Positions 18,564 to 27,139 of a stretch of DNA of 64,000 bases are shown in pieces. The DNA comes from JAJTFW01 sp046330075 (lineage in GTDB: Bacteria; Bacteroidota; Bacteroidia; AKYH767-A; OLB10), in contig JAXLTL010000007.1 of assembly GCA_046330075.1 (NCBI GenBank), forward strand, positions 1 to 64,000. Direction: 5' to 3'. The notes below the pieces were generated by a model that saw only the letters and a list, made by a program, of their open reading frames with translations, did no database searches and was not told the origin of the DNA. Position numbers and translations under genes: made by a program. Positions within the stretch are counted from its first letter, which is position 1, and each line of letters starts with the position of its first letter.

Positions 18564-18809
18564 ATGGAAACAACCGGAAAATTTACTCAGGTGAACCGCA
18601 TCCTGCACATTGGGTTTATCCTCATGGCCCTGATGCAATACGCACTGTTCGAAGAAACATCATCGGCCATCGGCTCATTGGGCATTTCACTGGCCTTCGA
18701 TCCGTTCAACCACGAAGTGAAGTGGAAAGAACGCCCGATCTGGCAGAAAGCCTGGTTGTTGGTACTGTGTGGACTTACATTAACCGGTGTCATCACCCGA
18801 TTCATTTAA
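18564..18809 (+). CDS. small two-helix membrane protein, function unknown
   Basis: 81 residues with two hydrophobic stretches (about residues 14-30, IGFILMALMQYALF, and 63-80, AWLLVLCGLTLTGVITRF). No recognised domain. Its stop codon lies three bases before the TTG start of the sigma factor gene in the same frame, so the two are tightly coupled. That spacing suggests it belongs to the sigma/anti-sigma unit that follows. Confidence 0.65.
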   Translation: METTGKFTQVNRILHIGFILMALMQYALFEETSSAIGSLGISLAFDPFNHEVKWKERPIWQKAWLLVLCGLTLTGVITRFI

Positions 18810-18812
18810 TTC

Positions 18813-19286
18813 TTGAAGGAACAGGAATTCATAGCTGCTATTCAGGAACACCAGGCGATGATCCGCCGGCTGGCGATGTTATATGCTGCCGACCGTGATG
18901 AGATGAAAGATCTTTGTCAGGATATCATCTATCATGCATGGAAAGGGATTGGCCGTTTCAGAGGCGATGCTAAATTCAGTACCTGGCTGTATCGGGTCGG
19001 ACTCAACACCATCTTCACCATCAAGCGAAAGCAACAACGCATCGATTACAGAGGAGATGATGCTTTACCAGATATGATGTCGGATGAAGACCATGAAAAA
19101 CGGATGCAGTTACAGGCATTATATGCCGCCATCCGCACACTGCCGGAAACTGATCGCGCCATCATTTCACTACATCTGGAAGGATACAGCCATCAGGAAA
19201 TAGCAGAGATCACGGGAATAACGGCAAACAATACCGGTGTAAAAATTCACCGGATTAAAACAGATTTAAAAGCAAAATTAAGCTGA
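18813..19286 (+). CDS. ECF-type sigma-70 family RNA polymerase sigma factor
   Basis: 157 residues, starting at TTG because the stop of the previous gene lies two codons upstream in the same frame and no earlier ATG is possible. Region 2 is clear (RRLAMLYAADRDEMKDLCQDI and FRGDAKFSTWLYRVGLNT). Region 4 holds the helix-turn-helix (SHQEIAEITGITANNTGVKIHRIK). The last base of its stop codon is the first base of the next gene's ATG (TGATG). This is the usual layout of an ECF sigma factor and its membrane regulator. Confidence 0.88.
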   Translation: MKEQEFIAAIQEHQAMIRRLAMLYAADRDEMKDLCQDIIYHAWKGIGRFRGDAKFSTWLYRVGLNTIFTIKRKQQRIDYRGDDALPDMMSDEDHEKRMQLQALYAAIRTLPETDRAIISLHLEGYSHQEIAEITGITANNTGVKIHRIKTDLKAKLS

Positions 19287-19882
19287 TGGAACTCGAAGAA
19301 ATCTGGAATAGCAGCAAAGGTTCTGCGCAACCGGCAGAAGTCCGCATACCGGAACGACAACGCCTGCAGCAACCGGTAGAGAAAATCAGAAAGGCACTGG
19401 ATATAAATCTCGCATTGGCCATACTGGCAGGTTTTATTTACATCTATGCGCTGATGCAGTTTCACAATCCCTATGTAGTGGCGGGATTTTTTATTCTCAT
19501 TGCCGGACACGTATGGGGACTAAAGATCACTTTCAGTCTGCGAAACAATATCAGTCAATACCAGCACAGTACATTTTCCCTATTGGAAACATTACAGAAA
19601 ACAGCCGCTGCAGTTCGACGCTGGATCTACATCAGCGAGTACTCTGGAATAGTTTTTTATCCAGTAGCTATTGCCACCGGCTTCATTGCAGGCGGCTTAA
19701 GGAAAAGCGGATTACCGATAGAAGAATTCATGGGGAAACCTTTTGTCATCATTGGTTTCTCTATGGCCATTGCGTTTCTGGTACCTCTGTGTTTTGTAAC
19801 CACCCGCATAATAATGAAACTCTCTTTTATGAAGTATCTGGTTCAGCTTGAAAAAGACATTAAAGCGCTGGAATCACAATAA
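19286..19882 (+). CDS. membrane protein, probable regulator (anti-sigma) of the adjacent sigma factor
   Basis: 198 residues. The N-terminal 40 residues are polar (MELEEIWNSSKGSAQPAEVR), followed by four hydrophobic segments (about 50-65, 67-85, 115-135 and 148-170). The layout of a short cytoplasmic head and a membrane body, translationally coupled to an ECF sigma gene, suggests an anti-sigma factor. No zinc-binding anti-sigma motif is present, so this rests on context. Confidence 0.6.
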   Translation: MELEEIWNSSKGSAQPAEVRIPERQRLQQPVEKIRKALDINLALAILAGFIYIYALMQFHNPYVVAGFFILIAGHVWGLKITFSLRNNISQYQHSTFSLLETLQKTAAAVRRWIYISEYSGIVFYPVAIATGFIAGGLRKSGLPIEEFMGKPFVIIGFSMAIAFLVPLCFVTTRIIMKLSFMKYLVQLEKDIKALESQ

Positions 19883-19886
19883 ATGA

Positions 19887-19920
19887 AAACGCCCGATCAA
19901 CAGACCGGGCGTTTCCTTTT
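19887..19920. terminator. bidirectional terminator between the anti-sigma and thioredoxin genes
   Basis: A perfect 9-bp stem AAACGCCCG/CGGGCGTTT (19887-19895 with 19906-19914), loop of ten, followed by TCCTTTT on the plus strand. On the minus strand the run is TTTCATTT. It sits in the 51-base gap between two convergent genes and can serve both. Confidence 0.85.
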
Positions 19921-19933
19921 ATAACCTGTTTTC

Positions 19934-20653
19934 TTATTTCAACTGCGCAACAATCGTCGCCTCATCCGTCATTCCCATTTGCGACCAGATGAGTTTGCCA
20001 TCTTTATAAAGTTCAAAATAAGGAATACCGTCAATCTTCTTAGCACGCATCAGCTCCGGATTTTCATCCGCATCCACTTTGATAAGGGTGAGTTTTCCTC
20101 CCTGATCAGCAACAATCTTTTCAATAATCGGCATCATCTTTTTGCAAGGGCCACACCATACGGCATTGAAATCAACGATAGTTAATGGGTGTTCGGCTAC
20201 TTTTTTGAGATAATCCGCCTCTGTCATTCCGGCTGCTTTCGGGGTTGCGTTACCGTTATCTACCGGCTTTCCGGCATTACTCCAGGCCAGCATACCCCCC
20301 TGCAGGTTATATACTTCTTTGAAACCCATCTCGCCCATCATCTGCGCCGCATTACCGCTGCGACCACCGGATTTGCAATACACCAATACGGGACGTGATT
20401 TATCTAATTTACCGAGCGCATCTTTGAATCCATTGTCGTAGATGTCGAGATTTACAGCACCGGTAATGTGTCCGCCGGCAAACTCCTGCGGTGTCCGCAC
20501 ATCAAGGATGATAGCATTGGACTTCTCACTTAACAAGGTTTCGAATTTCTCAAGTGCAACAGTTTCATTCACGGCTTTACCGCCTCCGGGTTGCTGACAA
20601 GCCCCAAAGAGGAAGGAGAAGAGGAGACTTAAACTGAAGATAGCTTTTCTCAT
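19934..20653 (-). CDS. lipoprotein with rhodanese domain fused to thioredoxin domain
   Basis: About 239 residues from MRKAIFSLSLLFSFLFGAC, a lipoprotein signal peptide. The first domain is rhodanese-like (IILDVRTPQEFAGGHITGAVN) with active-site Cys in VYCKSGGRSGNAA. The second is thioredoxin-like with WCGPCKKMMPII and the cis-Pro in DGIPYFELY. It probably acts in the periplasm on disulfides or persulfides. It lies 94 bases after arsC on the same strand. A role in arsenate handling as a reductant is conceivable but not shown, since the arsC product is cytoplasmic. Confidence 0.85.
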   Translation of the reverse strand: MRKAIFSLSLLFSFLFGACQQPGGGKAVNETVALEKFETLLSEKSNAIILDVRTPQEFAGGHITGAVNLDIYDNGFKDALGKLDKSRPVLVYCKSGGRSGNAAQMMGEMGFKEVYNLQGGMLAWSNAGKPVDNGNATPKAAGMTEADYLKKVAEHPLTIVDFNAVWCGPCKKMMPIIEKIVADQGGKLTLIKVDADENPELMRAKKIDGIPYFELYKDGKLIWSQMGMTDEATIVAQLK

Positions 20654-20747
20654 AGTATGCATTTTGCAAAGGTAAAAGTAAGGGTTTTAAAAGTATGTAC
20701 CTTTTGTTACACGCAACAGAGCGGTAAATACGTGAAATCTATCGCTT

Positions 20748-21155
20748 TTAGAGAGTTTTCACGAACTCTTCACTCCATCGCCGGATTTCCTCTCTGGTTT
20801 TCCGGAATAAGGGCATCACCGTTTCATCATCGCCCGGCGTTTTGGCCGGATCGAAGAAATTATGATGCAACCGTTTGGCATTGGAAGGAAACCATGGACA
20901 ATTTTCGCTGGCATGATCACAAACCGTGATGACATAGTCGAACGGAATATTGCGGTATTCATCCACATGGTTGGAGGTATGACCCGAGATATCGATCCCT
21001 GCCTCCGCCATCACATTCACCGCCCTTGGGTTTACTCCATGGGTTTCGATACCGGCGCTATACACGACTGCACGATCGCCCAGCATCGTTTTTAGAAACC
21101 CATGCATCATCTGACTACGGCAGCTGTTGCCGGTGCACAACACTAAAATATTCAT
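20748..21155 (-). CDS. arsC: arsenate reductase, low-molecular-weight phosphatase (thioredoxin-coupled) type
   Basis: 135 residues. It opens with VLCTGNSCRSQ, the CX5R phosphate-type anion loop (Cys7, Arg13), and has the two further redox cysteines in TVCDHASENCPWFP, as in the Staphylococcus/Bacillus ArsC group. It reduces arsenate to arsenite in the cytoplasm. Its start overlaps the stop of acr3 by four bases (ATGA). It is the last gene of the ars unit. Confidence 0.92.
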   Translation of the reverse strand: MNILVLCTGNSCRSQMMHGFLKTMLGDRAVVYSAGIETHGVNPRAVNVMAEAGIDISGHTSNHVDEYRNIPFDYVITVCDHASENCPWFPSNAKRLHHNFFDPAKTPGDDETVMPLFRKTREEIRRWSEEFVKTL

Positions 21156-22186
21156 TGGTTGTAATATTTAATTTTAAGATACTGAGCTGCTTTCACGAGA
21201 AGAATCAAAACCGGGACCTCCACCAGCGGACCGATCACACCAGCGAATGCCTGCGGCGATTCAAGTCCGAACACGGCAATCGCTACGGCAATGGCCAGTT
21301 CGAAGTTATTTCCCGTCGCGGTAAAAGCAACAGCGATATTGCGGTCATACGTCACGTTTAGACGACGTACGATGAAGAAACTGCCGAAGAACATCAGCAC
21401 GAAATACACGGTTAACGGAATAGCTACCGTAAGCACATCACCCGGCAACTGCATCACCATCTCCCCCTTCAGGCTAAACATCAGCACGATGGTAAACAAT
21501 AGTGCAATGAGCGTGATCGGAGAAATCTTAGGAATGAACTTGCGGTTGTACCAGTCGATACCTTTGCTTTTCACCAGCCATTTCCGGCTGAGAAAACCGG
21601 CGAAGAACGGAATACCCAGATAAATCAGTACACTCATGGCCACTTCGTTCATTGGCACCGCAATATCGAGACTACGCAGACCAAACAACGGCGGAAACAC
21701 CGAGAGAAACAACCAGGCATAGAGACTGTACGTGATCAGCTGGAAAACACTGTTCAATGCCACCAGCAAGGCGCCGAGTTCGCGATTACCTCCGGCGAGA
21801 TCGTTCCATACGATCACCATGGCGATACAGCGGGCAATGCCGATTAGAATGACTCCTGAAAAATAAGCCGGCTGGTCGTGAAGGAAGAGGATGGCGAGCA
21901 CAAACATCAGCAATGGACCAATTACCCAGTTCAGCAAGAGCGAAGTGGACATCAGTTTACGCTGAGAGAAGGCCTGAGGTAATAGACTATAATCCACTTT
22001 CGCCAGTGGCGGATACATCATCAGAATGAGTCCGATGGCCAGCGGAATATTGGTGCTTCCGGAAGAGAGTCCGTTAATGGCTGCGGGAATACCGGGGAAG
22101 AGATTTCCCAGCAATACCCCCACTGCCATCGCCAGAAATATCCAGAGTGTGAGGAAACGATCGAGGAATTTTAGGCGGGTAGCCAT
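21152..22186 (-). CDS. acr3: arsenite efflux permease of the ACR3 family
   Basis: 344 residues with about ten hydrophobic segments. The family signature RCIAMVIVWNDLAGG contains the conserved Cys needed for arsenite transport. NNFELAIAVAIAVFG near the C-terminus carries the conserved Glu. It exports arsenite across the inner membrane. It lies 21 bases after arsM and overlaps arsC by four bases. Confidence 0.93.
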   Translation of the reverse strand: MATRLKFLDRFLTLWIFLAMAVGVLLGNLFPGIPAAINGLSSGSTNIPLAIGLILMMYPPLAKVDYSLLPQAFSQRKLMSTSLLLNWVIGPLLMFVLAILFLHDQPAYFSGVILIGIARCIAMVIVWNDLAGGNRELGALLVALNSVFQLITYSLYAWLFLSVFPPLFGLRSLDIAVPMNEVAMSVLIYLGIPFFAGFLSRKWLVKSKGIDWYNRKFIPKISPITLIALLFTIVLMFSLKGEMVMQLPGDVLTVAIPLTVYFVLMFFGSFFIVRRLNVTYDRNIAVAFTATGNNFELAIAVAIAVFGLESPQAFAGVIGPLVEVPVLILLVKAAQYLKIKYYNQ

Positions 22187-22207
22187 ACCGTTAGTCTTTT
22201 TGGAAGA

Positions 22208-23050
22208 TTAATTACAACAACCCGGATCGCAACAGGCAACAGGCTTTTCTCCGTACAACGTGATACTGAAGATGCCCACACCGGAATTACGGTACGCTGA
22301 AATTTCCTCCGGACTCAAATACTCCCTCAGAATTTCATCCGGCACATGGATGATTTTTTCTTTCTGCACGTTCAGGTTTTTAAACCCTGCCTTTTCTGCA
22401 TAACCAATGTATTCATTTTTCTGGATCGCACCTGAAACACATCCGGCGTATAACTCAGCTGTTGCTTTCCATTTTTCGGGAAGATGGCCCACGAGCACAA
22501 TATCCGACACAGAAAAATGTCCGCCCTTCTTCAACACACGAAACATCTCCGAAAAGACTTTCTCTTTATCCGGCACCAGATTCAAAACGCAATTACTCAC
22601 GATCACATCGGCCACATTTCCGCCGACCGGCATCTTCTCAATATCACCCTGGCGGAACTCCACATTGTTGAATCCAAGTTTCTCTGCATTGGTTCTTGCC
22701 TTATCAATCATCGCCTCGGTAAAGTCGATACCGATTACTTTTCCTTCGGGACCAGTTTCGTGACGGGCAATAAAACAATCGTTGCCTGCACCACTGCCCA
22801 GATCAATGACCACGTCGCCCTTTTTAATTCCGGCAAATTCGGTGGGAAGTCCGCAGCCCAAGGCCAGATCTGCATCCGGGTTATAGCCCTCCAGTTTCGT
22901 ATAATCCTCCGACATGATGTTGTACACCTGATCACCACAACAAGAAGAAGTAGCTCCGCAACAGGAAGCAGCGTTTTCTGTTTTGTCCTGTAAAGCGATT
23001 TCACTGTATTTGCGGCGTACGATTTCCTTTAGTTCTTCGTTTGTTTGCAT
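22208..23050 (-). CDS. arsM: arsenite S-adenosylmethionine methyltransferase
   Basis: 280 residues. The SAM-binding motif is VIDLGSGAGNDCFIA. The cysteines expected for arsenite binding are present: LALGCGLP, SNCVLN and YAGCVSGA. It also has a Cys-rich head (ASCCGATSSCCGD) and tail (ACCDPGCCN), typical of bacterial ArsM. It adds methyl groups to As(III), giving methylated and partly volatile arsenicals. It is the second gene of the operon, 49 bases after arsR, with an operator-like palindrome in that gap. Confidence 0.92.
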   Translation of the reverse strand: MQTNEELKEIVRRKYSEIALQDKTENAASCCGATSSCCGDQVYNIMSEDYTKLEGYNPDADLALGCGLPTEFAGIKKGDVVIDLGSGAGNDCFIARHETGPEGKVIGIDFTEAMIDKARTNAEKLGFNNVEFRQGDIEKMPVGGNVADVIVSNCVLNLVPDKEKVFSEMFRVLKKGGHFSVSDIVLVGHLPEKWKATAELYAGCVSGAIQKNEYIGYAEKAGFKNLNVQKEKIIHVPDEILREYLSPEEISAYRNSGVGIFSITLYGEKPVACCDPGCCN

Positions 23051-23065
23051 GGCTGAATTTTTTAT

Positions 23066-23081
23066 ATCGTATTTTTACGAT
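23066..23081 (-). promoter_or_regulatory. internal ArsR-type operator candidate before arsM
   Basis: ATCGTATTTTTACGAT, with perfect 6-bp arms around TTTT. It shares the form ATCG-N8-CGAT with the palindrome upstream of arsR (23448-23463). It lies between the arsR stop and the arsM start, 15 bases before the arsM ATG. Confidence 0.55.
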
Positions 23082-23099
23082 AGTTTAAATTAAATTTTT

Positions 23100-23432
23100 T
23101 TAGCAACACTTATTTTTATTGATGGCATATCCATCAAAGAGACGAACGAGTTCCTGTTTGGCGCGCTCCCACTCTTCCTCGTTTATACAGTAACAGATAC
23201 TGGCCCCTTCGATTTCGCCTTTGATGAGTCCGGCCGATTTCAGTTCCTTGAGATGCTGGGATACAGTAGACTGAGAAAGTGGTAATTCCTCCACGATATC
23301 ACCGCAAATGCAGGCTTGTTTTTTCACCAGCAACTGCAAAATAGCCACACGCGCCGGATGTGCCAATGCTTTGGCATACGCAGCGATGCGGTTATCTTTT
23401 ACAGTAAATTCATCGGTTTTAGACAAGCCCAT
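23100..23432 (-). CDS. arsR: ArsR-family arsenite-responsive repressor
   Basis: 110 residues with a winged helix-turn-helix (LPLSQSTVSQHLKELKSAGLI). ACICGDIVEEL places a Cys pair at the recognition-helix region, as in ArsR proteins that bind As(III) there. A C-terminal CC adds possible ligands. It should repress the ars unit until arsenite binds. First gene of arsR-arsM-acr3-arsC; its start codon is 15 bases from the 23448-23463 palindrome, which fits autorepression. Confidence 0.9.
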   Translation of the reverse strand: MGLSKTDEFTVKDNRIAAYAKALAHPARVAILQLLVKKQACICGDIVEELPLSQSTVSQHLKELKSAGLIKGEIEGASICYCINEEEWERAKQELVRLFDGYAINKNKCC

Positions 23433-23447
23433 GGGGTGAAATAATAT

Positions 23448-23463
23448 ATCGCAATATTACGAT
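23448..23463 (-). promoter_or_regulatory. ArsR-type operator candidate before arsR
   Basis: ATCGCAATATTACGAT, a 16-base palindrome with one mismatched pair, flanked by a second pair of arms (GAAATAATAT and ATATTATTTC, 23438-23471). It has the same ATCG-N8-CGAT form as the site before arsM. Confidence 0.65.
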
Positions 23464-23538
23464 ATTATTTCACGCTGATCCAAATTTTGAGCTTATACAG
23501 CCACATATCGCGCTGTAAACCAGATACAAATAATTTTC

Positions 23539-26364
23539 TCATTGGTGATATCCCTGTAACGCCTGATCCAGTTCGCGCACCACTTCCTGACCGGTCACCT
23601 GCAATTCTTCAAAAAAAAGTTTGACCATCTGCAATTGAGTGCCTTCGCGGCTGTTTTGCTCCATGAACTGCAGATGGTGACTCCAGTCGTCGAGGCCAAC
23701 CATAAGCAGGTTATTTTTCAGTTTATGAATGACTCTTGAAAACAACTCATATTGGCCTTGCTCAAGATGAGTGGATGCCTGGCGCAATGAAACCGGTATT
23801 TCACTTCTGCATATCCCCAGCATTTCCTTTACGAAAGCGGGTTTACCGAGTGAAGCCTGTTCAATTCGTTGCAGGTTGATATGCTGAAAAATGTAATTAT
23901 GAACTGACTTCAGCTCCTTAACTACTTTCATGGAAGACTTTACAGACTCACTCCTGCTTTCCTTCAGCGGTTGATTGGTAAAATCGATAATCGTCTGTTT
24001 GAGTTCAGCAGGGTTAAAAGGCTTGGTGATACACTTGTTTGCACCAGCCTTGAGTGCTTTATCAATCAACTTCAGTTCGGCCGAGGCCGTCAGTGCAATC
24101 ACAGGTAACACCTTTCGTTTAAGAACAGTCCGGATTTTCTGAATGGTTTCGAAGCCATCCATCACCGGCATAAAAAGATCGGTTAACACCAGATCATAGG
24201 GATACTCCTTCAGCATACGAATTGCCTCTGCCCCATTGCCGGCCACATCTGCCTGTAATCCCCAGTGGCGGAAATACGACATGGCCACTTTTTGATTGGC
24301 GGTATTATCCTCCACCAGCAGGATTTTCAATGCAGGGTCGAACACTTGTTCAGATTCGCGCACCATTGTAAATCTATGCGGTGCAGATGTTGGTGCGGGA
24401 ATATCAAAATCAATAAAGAAACTAAAGCAGGATCCTTTTCCCGGTTTACTTGTAACACGGATATCTCCTCCCTGCAAACGGATCAGTTTACGGGTGATGC
24501 TCAGTCCGAGTCCGGTGCCGCCATACTCTCTTACAATACTGGAATCAGCCTGCACGAAATCATCAAAGATCCGGTCGAGTTTTTCCTTTTTAATACCAAT
24601 ACCGGTATCCGTCACATCAAATTTCAATCGTGTACGTCGTGCGTTAATCGGATCAGCCGACAATGACACTGTGATCTTTCCTGCCGAGGTAAACTTTACA
24701 GCATTACTCAGCAGATTATTCAGAACCTGAGACAAACGCAGTTCATCGCCCAACAGCACTTCATGAATATCGGACGTCGCCTCCATGCTCAGCTGTACTC
24801 CTTTTTCTTCACACTTCGGACGGAAGGTATGCAGGATGTTACGTACCAGCGAAAGCGGACGGAATTCGTTCCTGCTAAACTCAATTTTCCCTGCATCAAT
24901 TTTTGAGAAATCGAGCACATCTGTAATCAGTGAATGCAGGTGATTTGCCGAAAAACTCAGGATATCGAGTTGCTCTGACTGCTCTTCACTTATTTCACGC
25001 TGACGCAACAAATTAGTTATTCCAATGATAGCATTCAGAGGGGTTCGTATTTCATGACTCATCGTTGCCAGGAATGTTTCCTTGGCCTTTGACGATTCCT
25101 CAGCTTTTCGCCTTGCTTCCTTCAGTTCCAGTTCAAGGAGTTTACGATCGGTTACATCCAGATGAATTCCAACAGATCCGACCTGCTCTCCATTATCATT
25201 AAAACGGGGTGCACCACTCACCATCCACCACCTGCGCTCTCCTTTGCGGTTTCTCACAGCCAACTCATAAATATCAGATCCACCCGATTCCCGCATGGCA
25301 TTTTTCTCTTCAATTATTTTCCTGGCTTCCTCATCCAACAACACATCTGATGCCTTTTTTCCGAGGAGGTCATGAGGAGAACAGCCTGACAGCTGATAAA
25401 AACTCTGATTGGCATACTGCACAACATCATTCCGGTCAACCTCCAGCAATCCCAGATTCATATTCTCAATGATATTCCTGTATTTTTCCTCCTGACGTTT
25501 CAGATTTTTTTCATACTCTTTCTTCTCTGTGATATCGATCGCCAGTGCAAACAATTCACAGGTAGGGTTTTCATCCCTTGGAAACTGTACACTTTGTCCG
25601 ATCCATCGTTCACGGCCCTCCTTCGTAATAATGGGAAACTCATAATAGGTTGCAGGAATTTCATTTACTACCTGTTCGGTATAAAATTTCACTGTACGCT
25701 CCCTGTATTTTTCATGGATCAGCTGATCAAACGTCATTGAAAGCAATTCCTGCTCGGTATAACCTGTGATCCGTTCAGCGACTGGATTTACATAGGTAAA
25801 AAGTCCGGATCCATTTACGCGATACAGAATATCAGAAGCGTTTTCGATCATCAGCCGGTACGACTGTTCAGAACGACGGGCTTTATCCTTTTCACTTTTC
25901 ATCCGGAGCAACAGCTCCTTCATTTCATCGGCATTGATTTCAAGTGTCTTCAAAACATGCAGCAAATCGATCACCGCATCGTGCTTTGCAAAATCATTGA
26001 TCGACAATCCGCTCTCAACCACCTGATCCATGGAATAATACCAGGGAGAACCAAAGAAAAAAACATCGCCGGATGATTCGTCGAATTCAAATTGGCCACG
26101 TAGCTGGACCGCCGGATGGCTGGCCGCCTCCAGCACGACCAGCTGATCCGATAATTTCCGGAACGTTTCCGGAGTTAAATCCTCGCAGAAAGGCCGCTTG
26201 ATGTTGAACACTTGCGGGAAAACGGCAGGTGTATCGACTGTTACCAGTCTTTTAAGACTCGAACCCACACGAAGTATGATACCGGCTCCATTCATATGAA
26301 TGAAAAAGGGGAACAACCGGTTTAATTGTTCTTCCTTCAGGATCATCGCATCATTCACTGACAT
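23539..26364 (-). CDS. H-NOX-associated hybrid sensor histidine kinase (HNOBA-PAS-PAS-HisKA-HATPase-REC-Hpt)
   Basis: 941 residues, soluble. Residues about 1-150 fit an HNOBA domain (FPFFIHMNGAGIILRVGSSL, and FEFDESSGDVFFFGSPWYYS), the partner of H-NOX proteins. Two PAS domains follow (about 165-285 and 290-410). HisKA has SHEIRTPLNAIIG with phosphoacceptor His437. HATPase has the N-box LLSNAVKFT and GGTGLGLSI. A receiver (about 678-795) carries Asp729 in VLTDLFMPVMDG. An Hpt domain (about 825-935) has VIHKLKNNL with His880. A full His-Asp-His relay is therefore in one chain. The start lies four bases after the H-NOX stop. Confidence 0.92.
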   Translation of the reverse strand: MSVNDAMILKEEQLNRLFPFFIHMNGAGIILRVGSSLKRLVTVDTPAVFPQVFNIKRPFCEDLTPETFRKLSDQLVVLEAASHPAVQLRGQFEFDESSGDVFFFGSPWYYSMDQVVESGLSINDFAKHDAVIDLLHVLKTLEINADEMKELLLRMKSEKDKARRSEQSYRLMIENASDILYRVNGSGLFTYVNPVAERITGYTEQELLSMTFDQLIHEKYRERTVKFYTEQVVNEIPATYYEFPIITKEGRERWIGQSVQFPRDENPTCELFALAIDITEKKEYEKNLKRQEEKYRNIIENMNLGLLEVDRNDVVQYANQSFYQLSGCSPHDLLGKKASDVLLDEEARKIIEEKNAMRESGGSDIYELAVRNRKGERRWWMVSGAPRFNDNGEQVGSVGIHLDVTDRKLLELELKEARRKAEESSKAKETFLATMSHEIRTPLNAIIGITNLLRQREISEEQSEQLDILSFSANHLHSLITDVLDFSKIDAGKIEFSRNEFRPLSLVRNILHTFRPKCEEKGVQLSMEATSDIHEVLLGDELRLSQVLNNLLSNAVKFTSAGKITVSLSADPINARRTRLKFDVTDTGIGIKKEKLDRIFDDFVQADSSIVREYGGTGLGLSITRKLIRLQGGDIRVTSKPGKGSCFSFFIDFDIPAPTSAPHRFTMVRESEQVFDPALKILLVEDNTANQKVAMSYFRHWGLQADVAGNGAEAIRMLKEYPYDLVLTDLFMPVMDGFETIQKIRTVLKRKVLPVIALTASAELKLIDKALKAGANKCITKPFNPAELKQTIIDFTNQPLKESRSESVKSSMKVVKELKSVHNYIFQHINLQRIEQASLGKPAFVKEMLGICRSEIPVSLRQASTHLEQGQYELFSRVIHKLKNNLLMVGLDDWSHHLQFMEQNSREGTQLQMVKLFFEELQVTGQEVVRELDQALQGYHQ

Positions 26365-26368
26365 ATCA

Positions 26369-26911
26369 TCACCAGCTTATTTTAAATACTTCATGATCAT
26401 TCCCTGCATTACGGCTATGAATCAGTTCAACCGTCACAGGCGTTTCATACATTTTACCAAGACCAATCATCAGCCCGCGTACGAAATCCTGAAGACCTTC
26501 CCGTTTAGAATAATAATGCAGATGGATACTGCTTTCTGTTTCATCGGTGACTCTGAATTCTGGAGGCGTCAGCTTAGGATAGATCAACATTACCCTGTTG
26601 TGAAATACTGGCAGGTTGCGCAGAAATTCCTTCAATGATTGACCTCCAGCATGCATCAGTCCACCGTATTTTTCTTTACTTGTTTTGAGCACCCACCACT
26701 CACCAAATGATTCAAACACTTTTTCCAATGGGATTTCCATCACCTCCGAAACTGCGGTAGCCAGTTGAAAAGTAATCTGATCATCATACGGTTCATTGCT
26801 GATGAAGAATTCCACTTCCACTCCACTGCGTTCACGCACCTGCTGCCATTTCTCCTCGCCATAATTCGAAACGACGAGGTCTTCTATTGCTTTATTAACG
26901 ATACCGTACAT
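26369..26911 (-). CDS. H-NOX heme-based nitric oxide sensor protein
   Basis: 180 residues, the standard length. The opening MYGIVNKAIEDLV is typical. The proximal heme ligand is His104 in FLRNLPVFHNRV. The propionate-binding YxSxR motif is Y133-Y-S135-K-R137. H-NOX proteins bind NO (some also O2) at a ferrous heme and control a partner enzyme. The partner here is the HNOBA-containing kinase encoded four bases downstream. I cannot settle the gas preference from sequence alone, because the distal pocket residues would need an alignment. Confidence 0.94.
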   Translation of the reverse strand: MYGIVNKAIEDLVVSNYGEEKWQQVRERSGVEVEFFISNEPYDDQITFQLATAVSEVMEIPLEKVFESFGEWWVLKTSKEKYGGLMHAGGQSLKEFLRNLPVFHNRVMLIYPKLTPPEFRVTDETESSIHLHYYSKREGLQDFVRGLMIGLGKMYETPVTVELIHSRNAGNDHEVFKISW

Positions 26912-27139
26912 TTTACAAATCTTTATGTATAAATCAGAGACTGTTTTTTATTTAAAGGTTTACTGCTTAGGCAGGGGTCCCGGAAGTTCCGCTTCATCCG
27001 GAACCCCATATGTAAGCATTCATCAATACACAACTACGTTTTGATGATACAAATGTCCCCCGGGATGTAAGGGTTTTGGCTTTTTTTTCGTTAAAACGGT
27101 CCTAAAAGGCGATAGAATCCATCATCTACCCGTTGAAAA

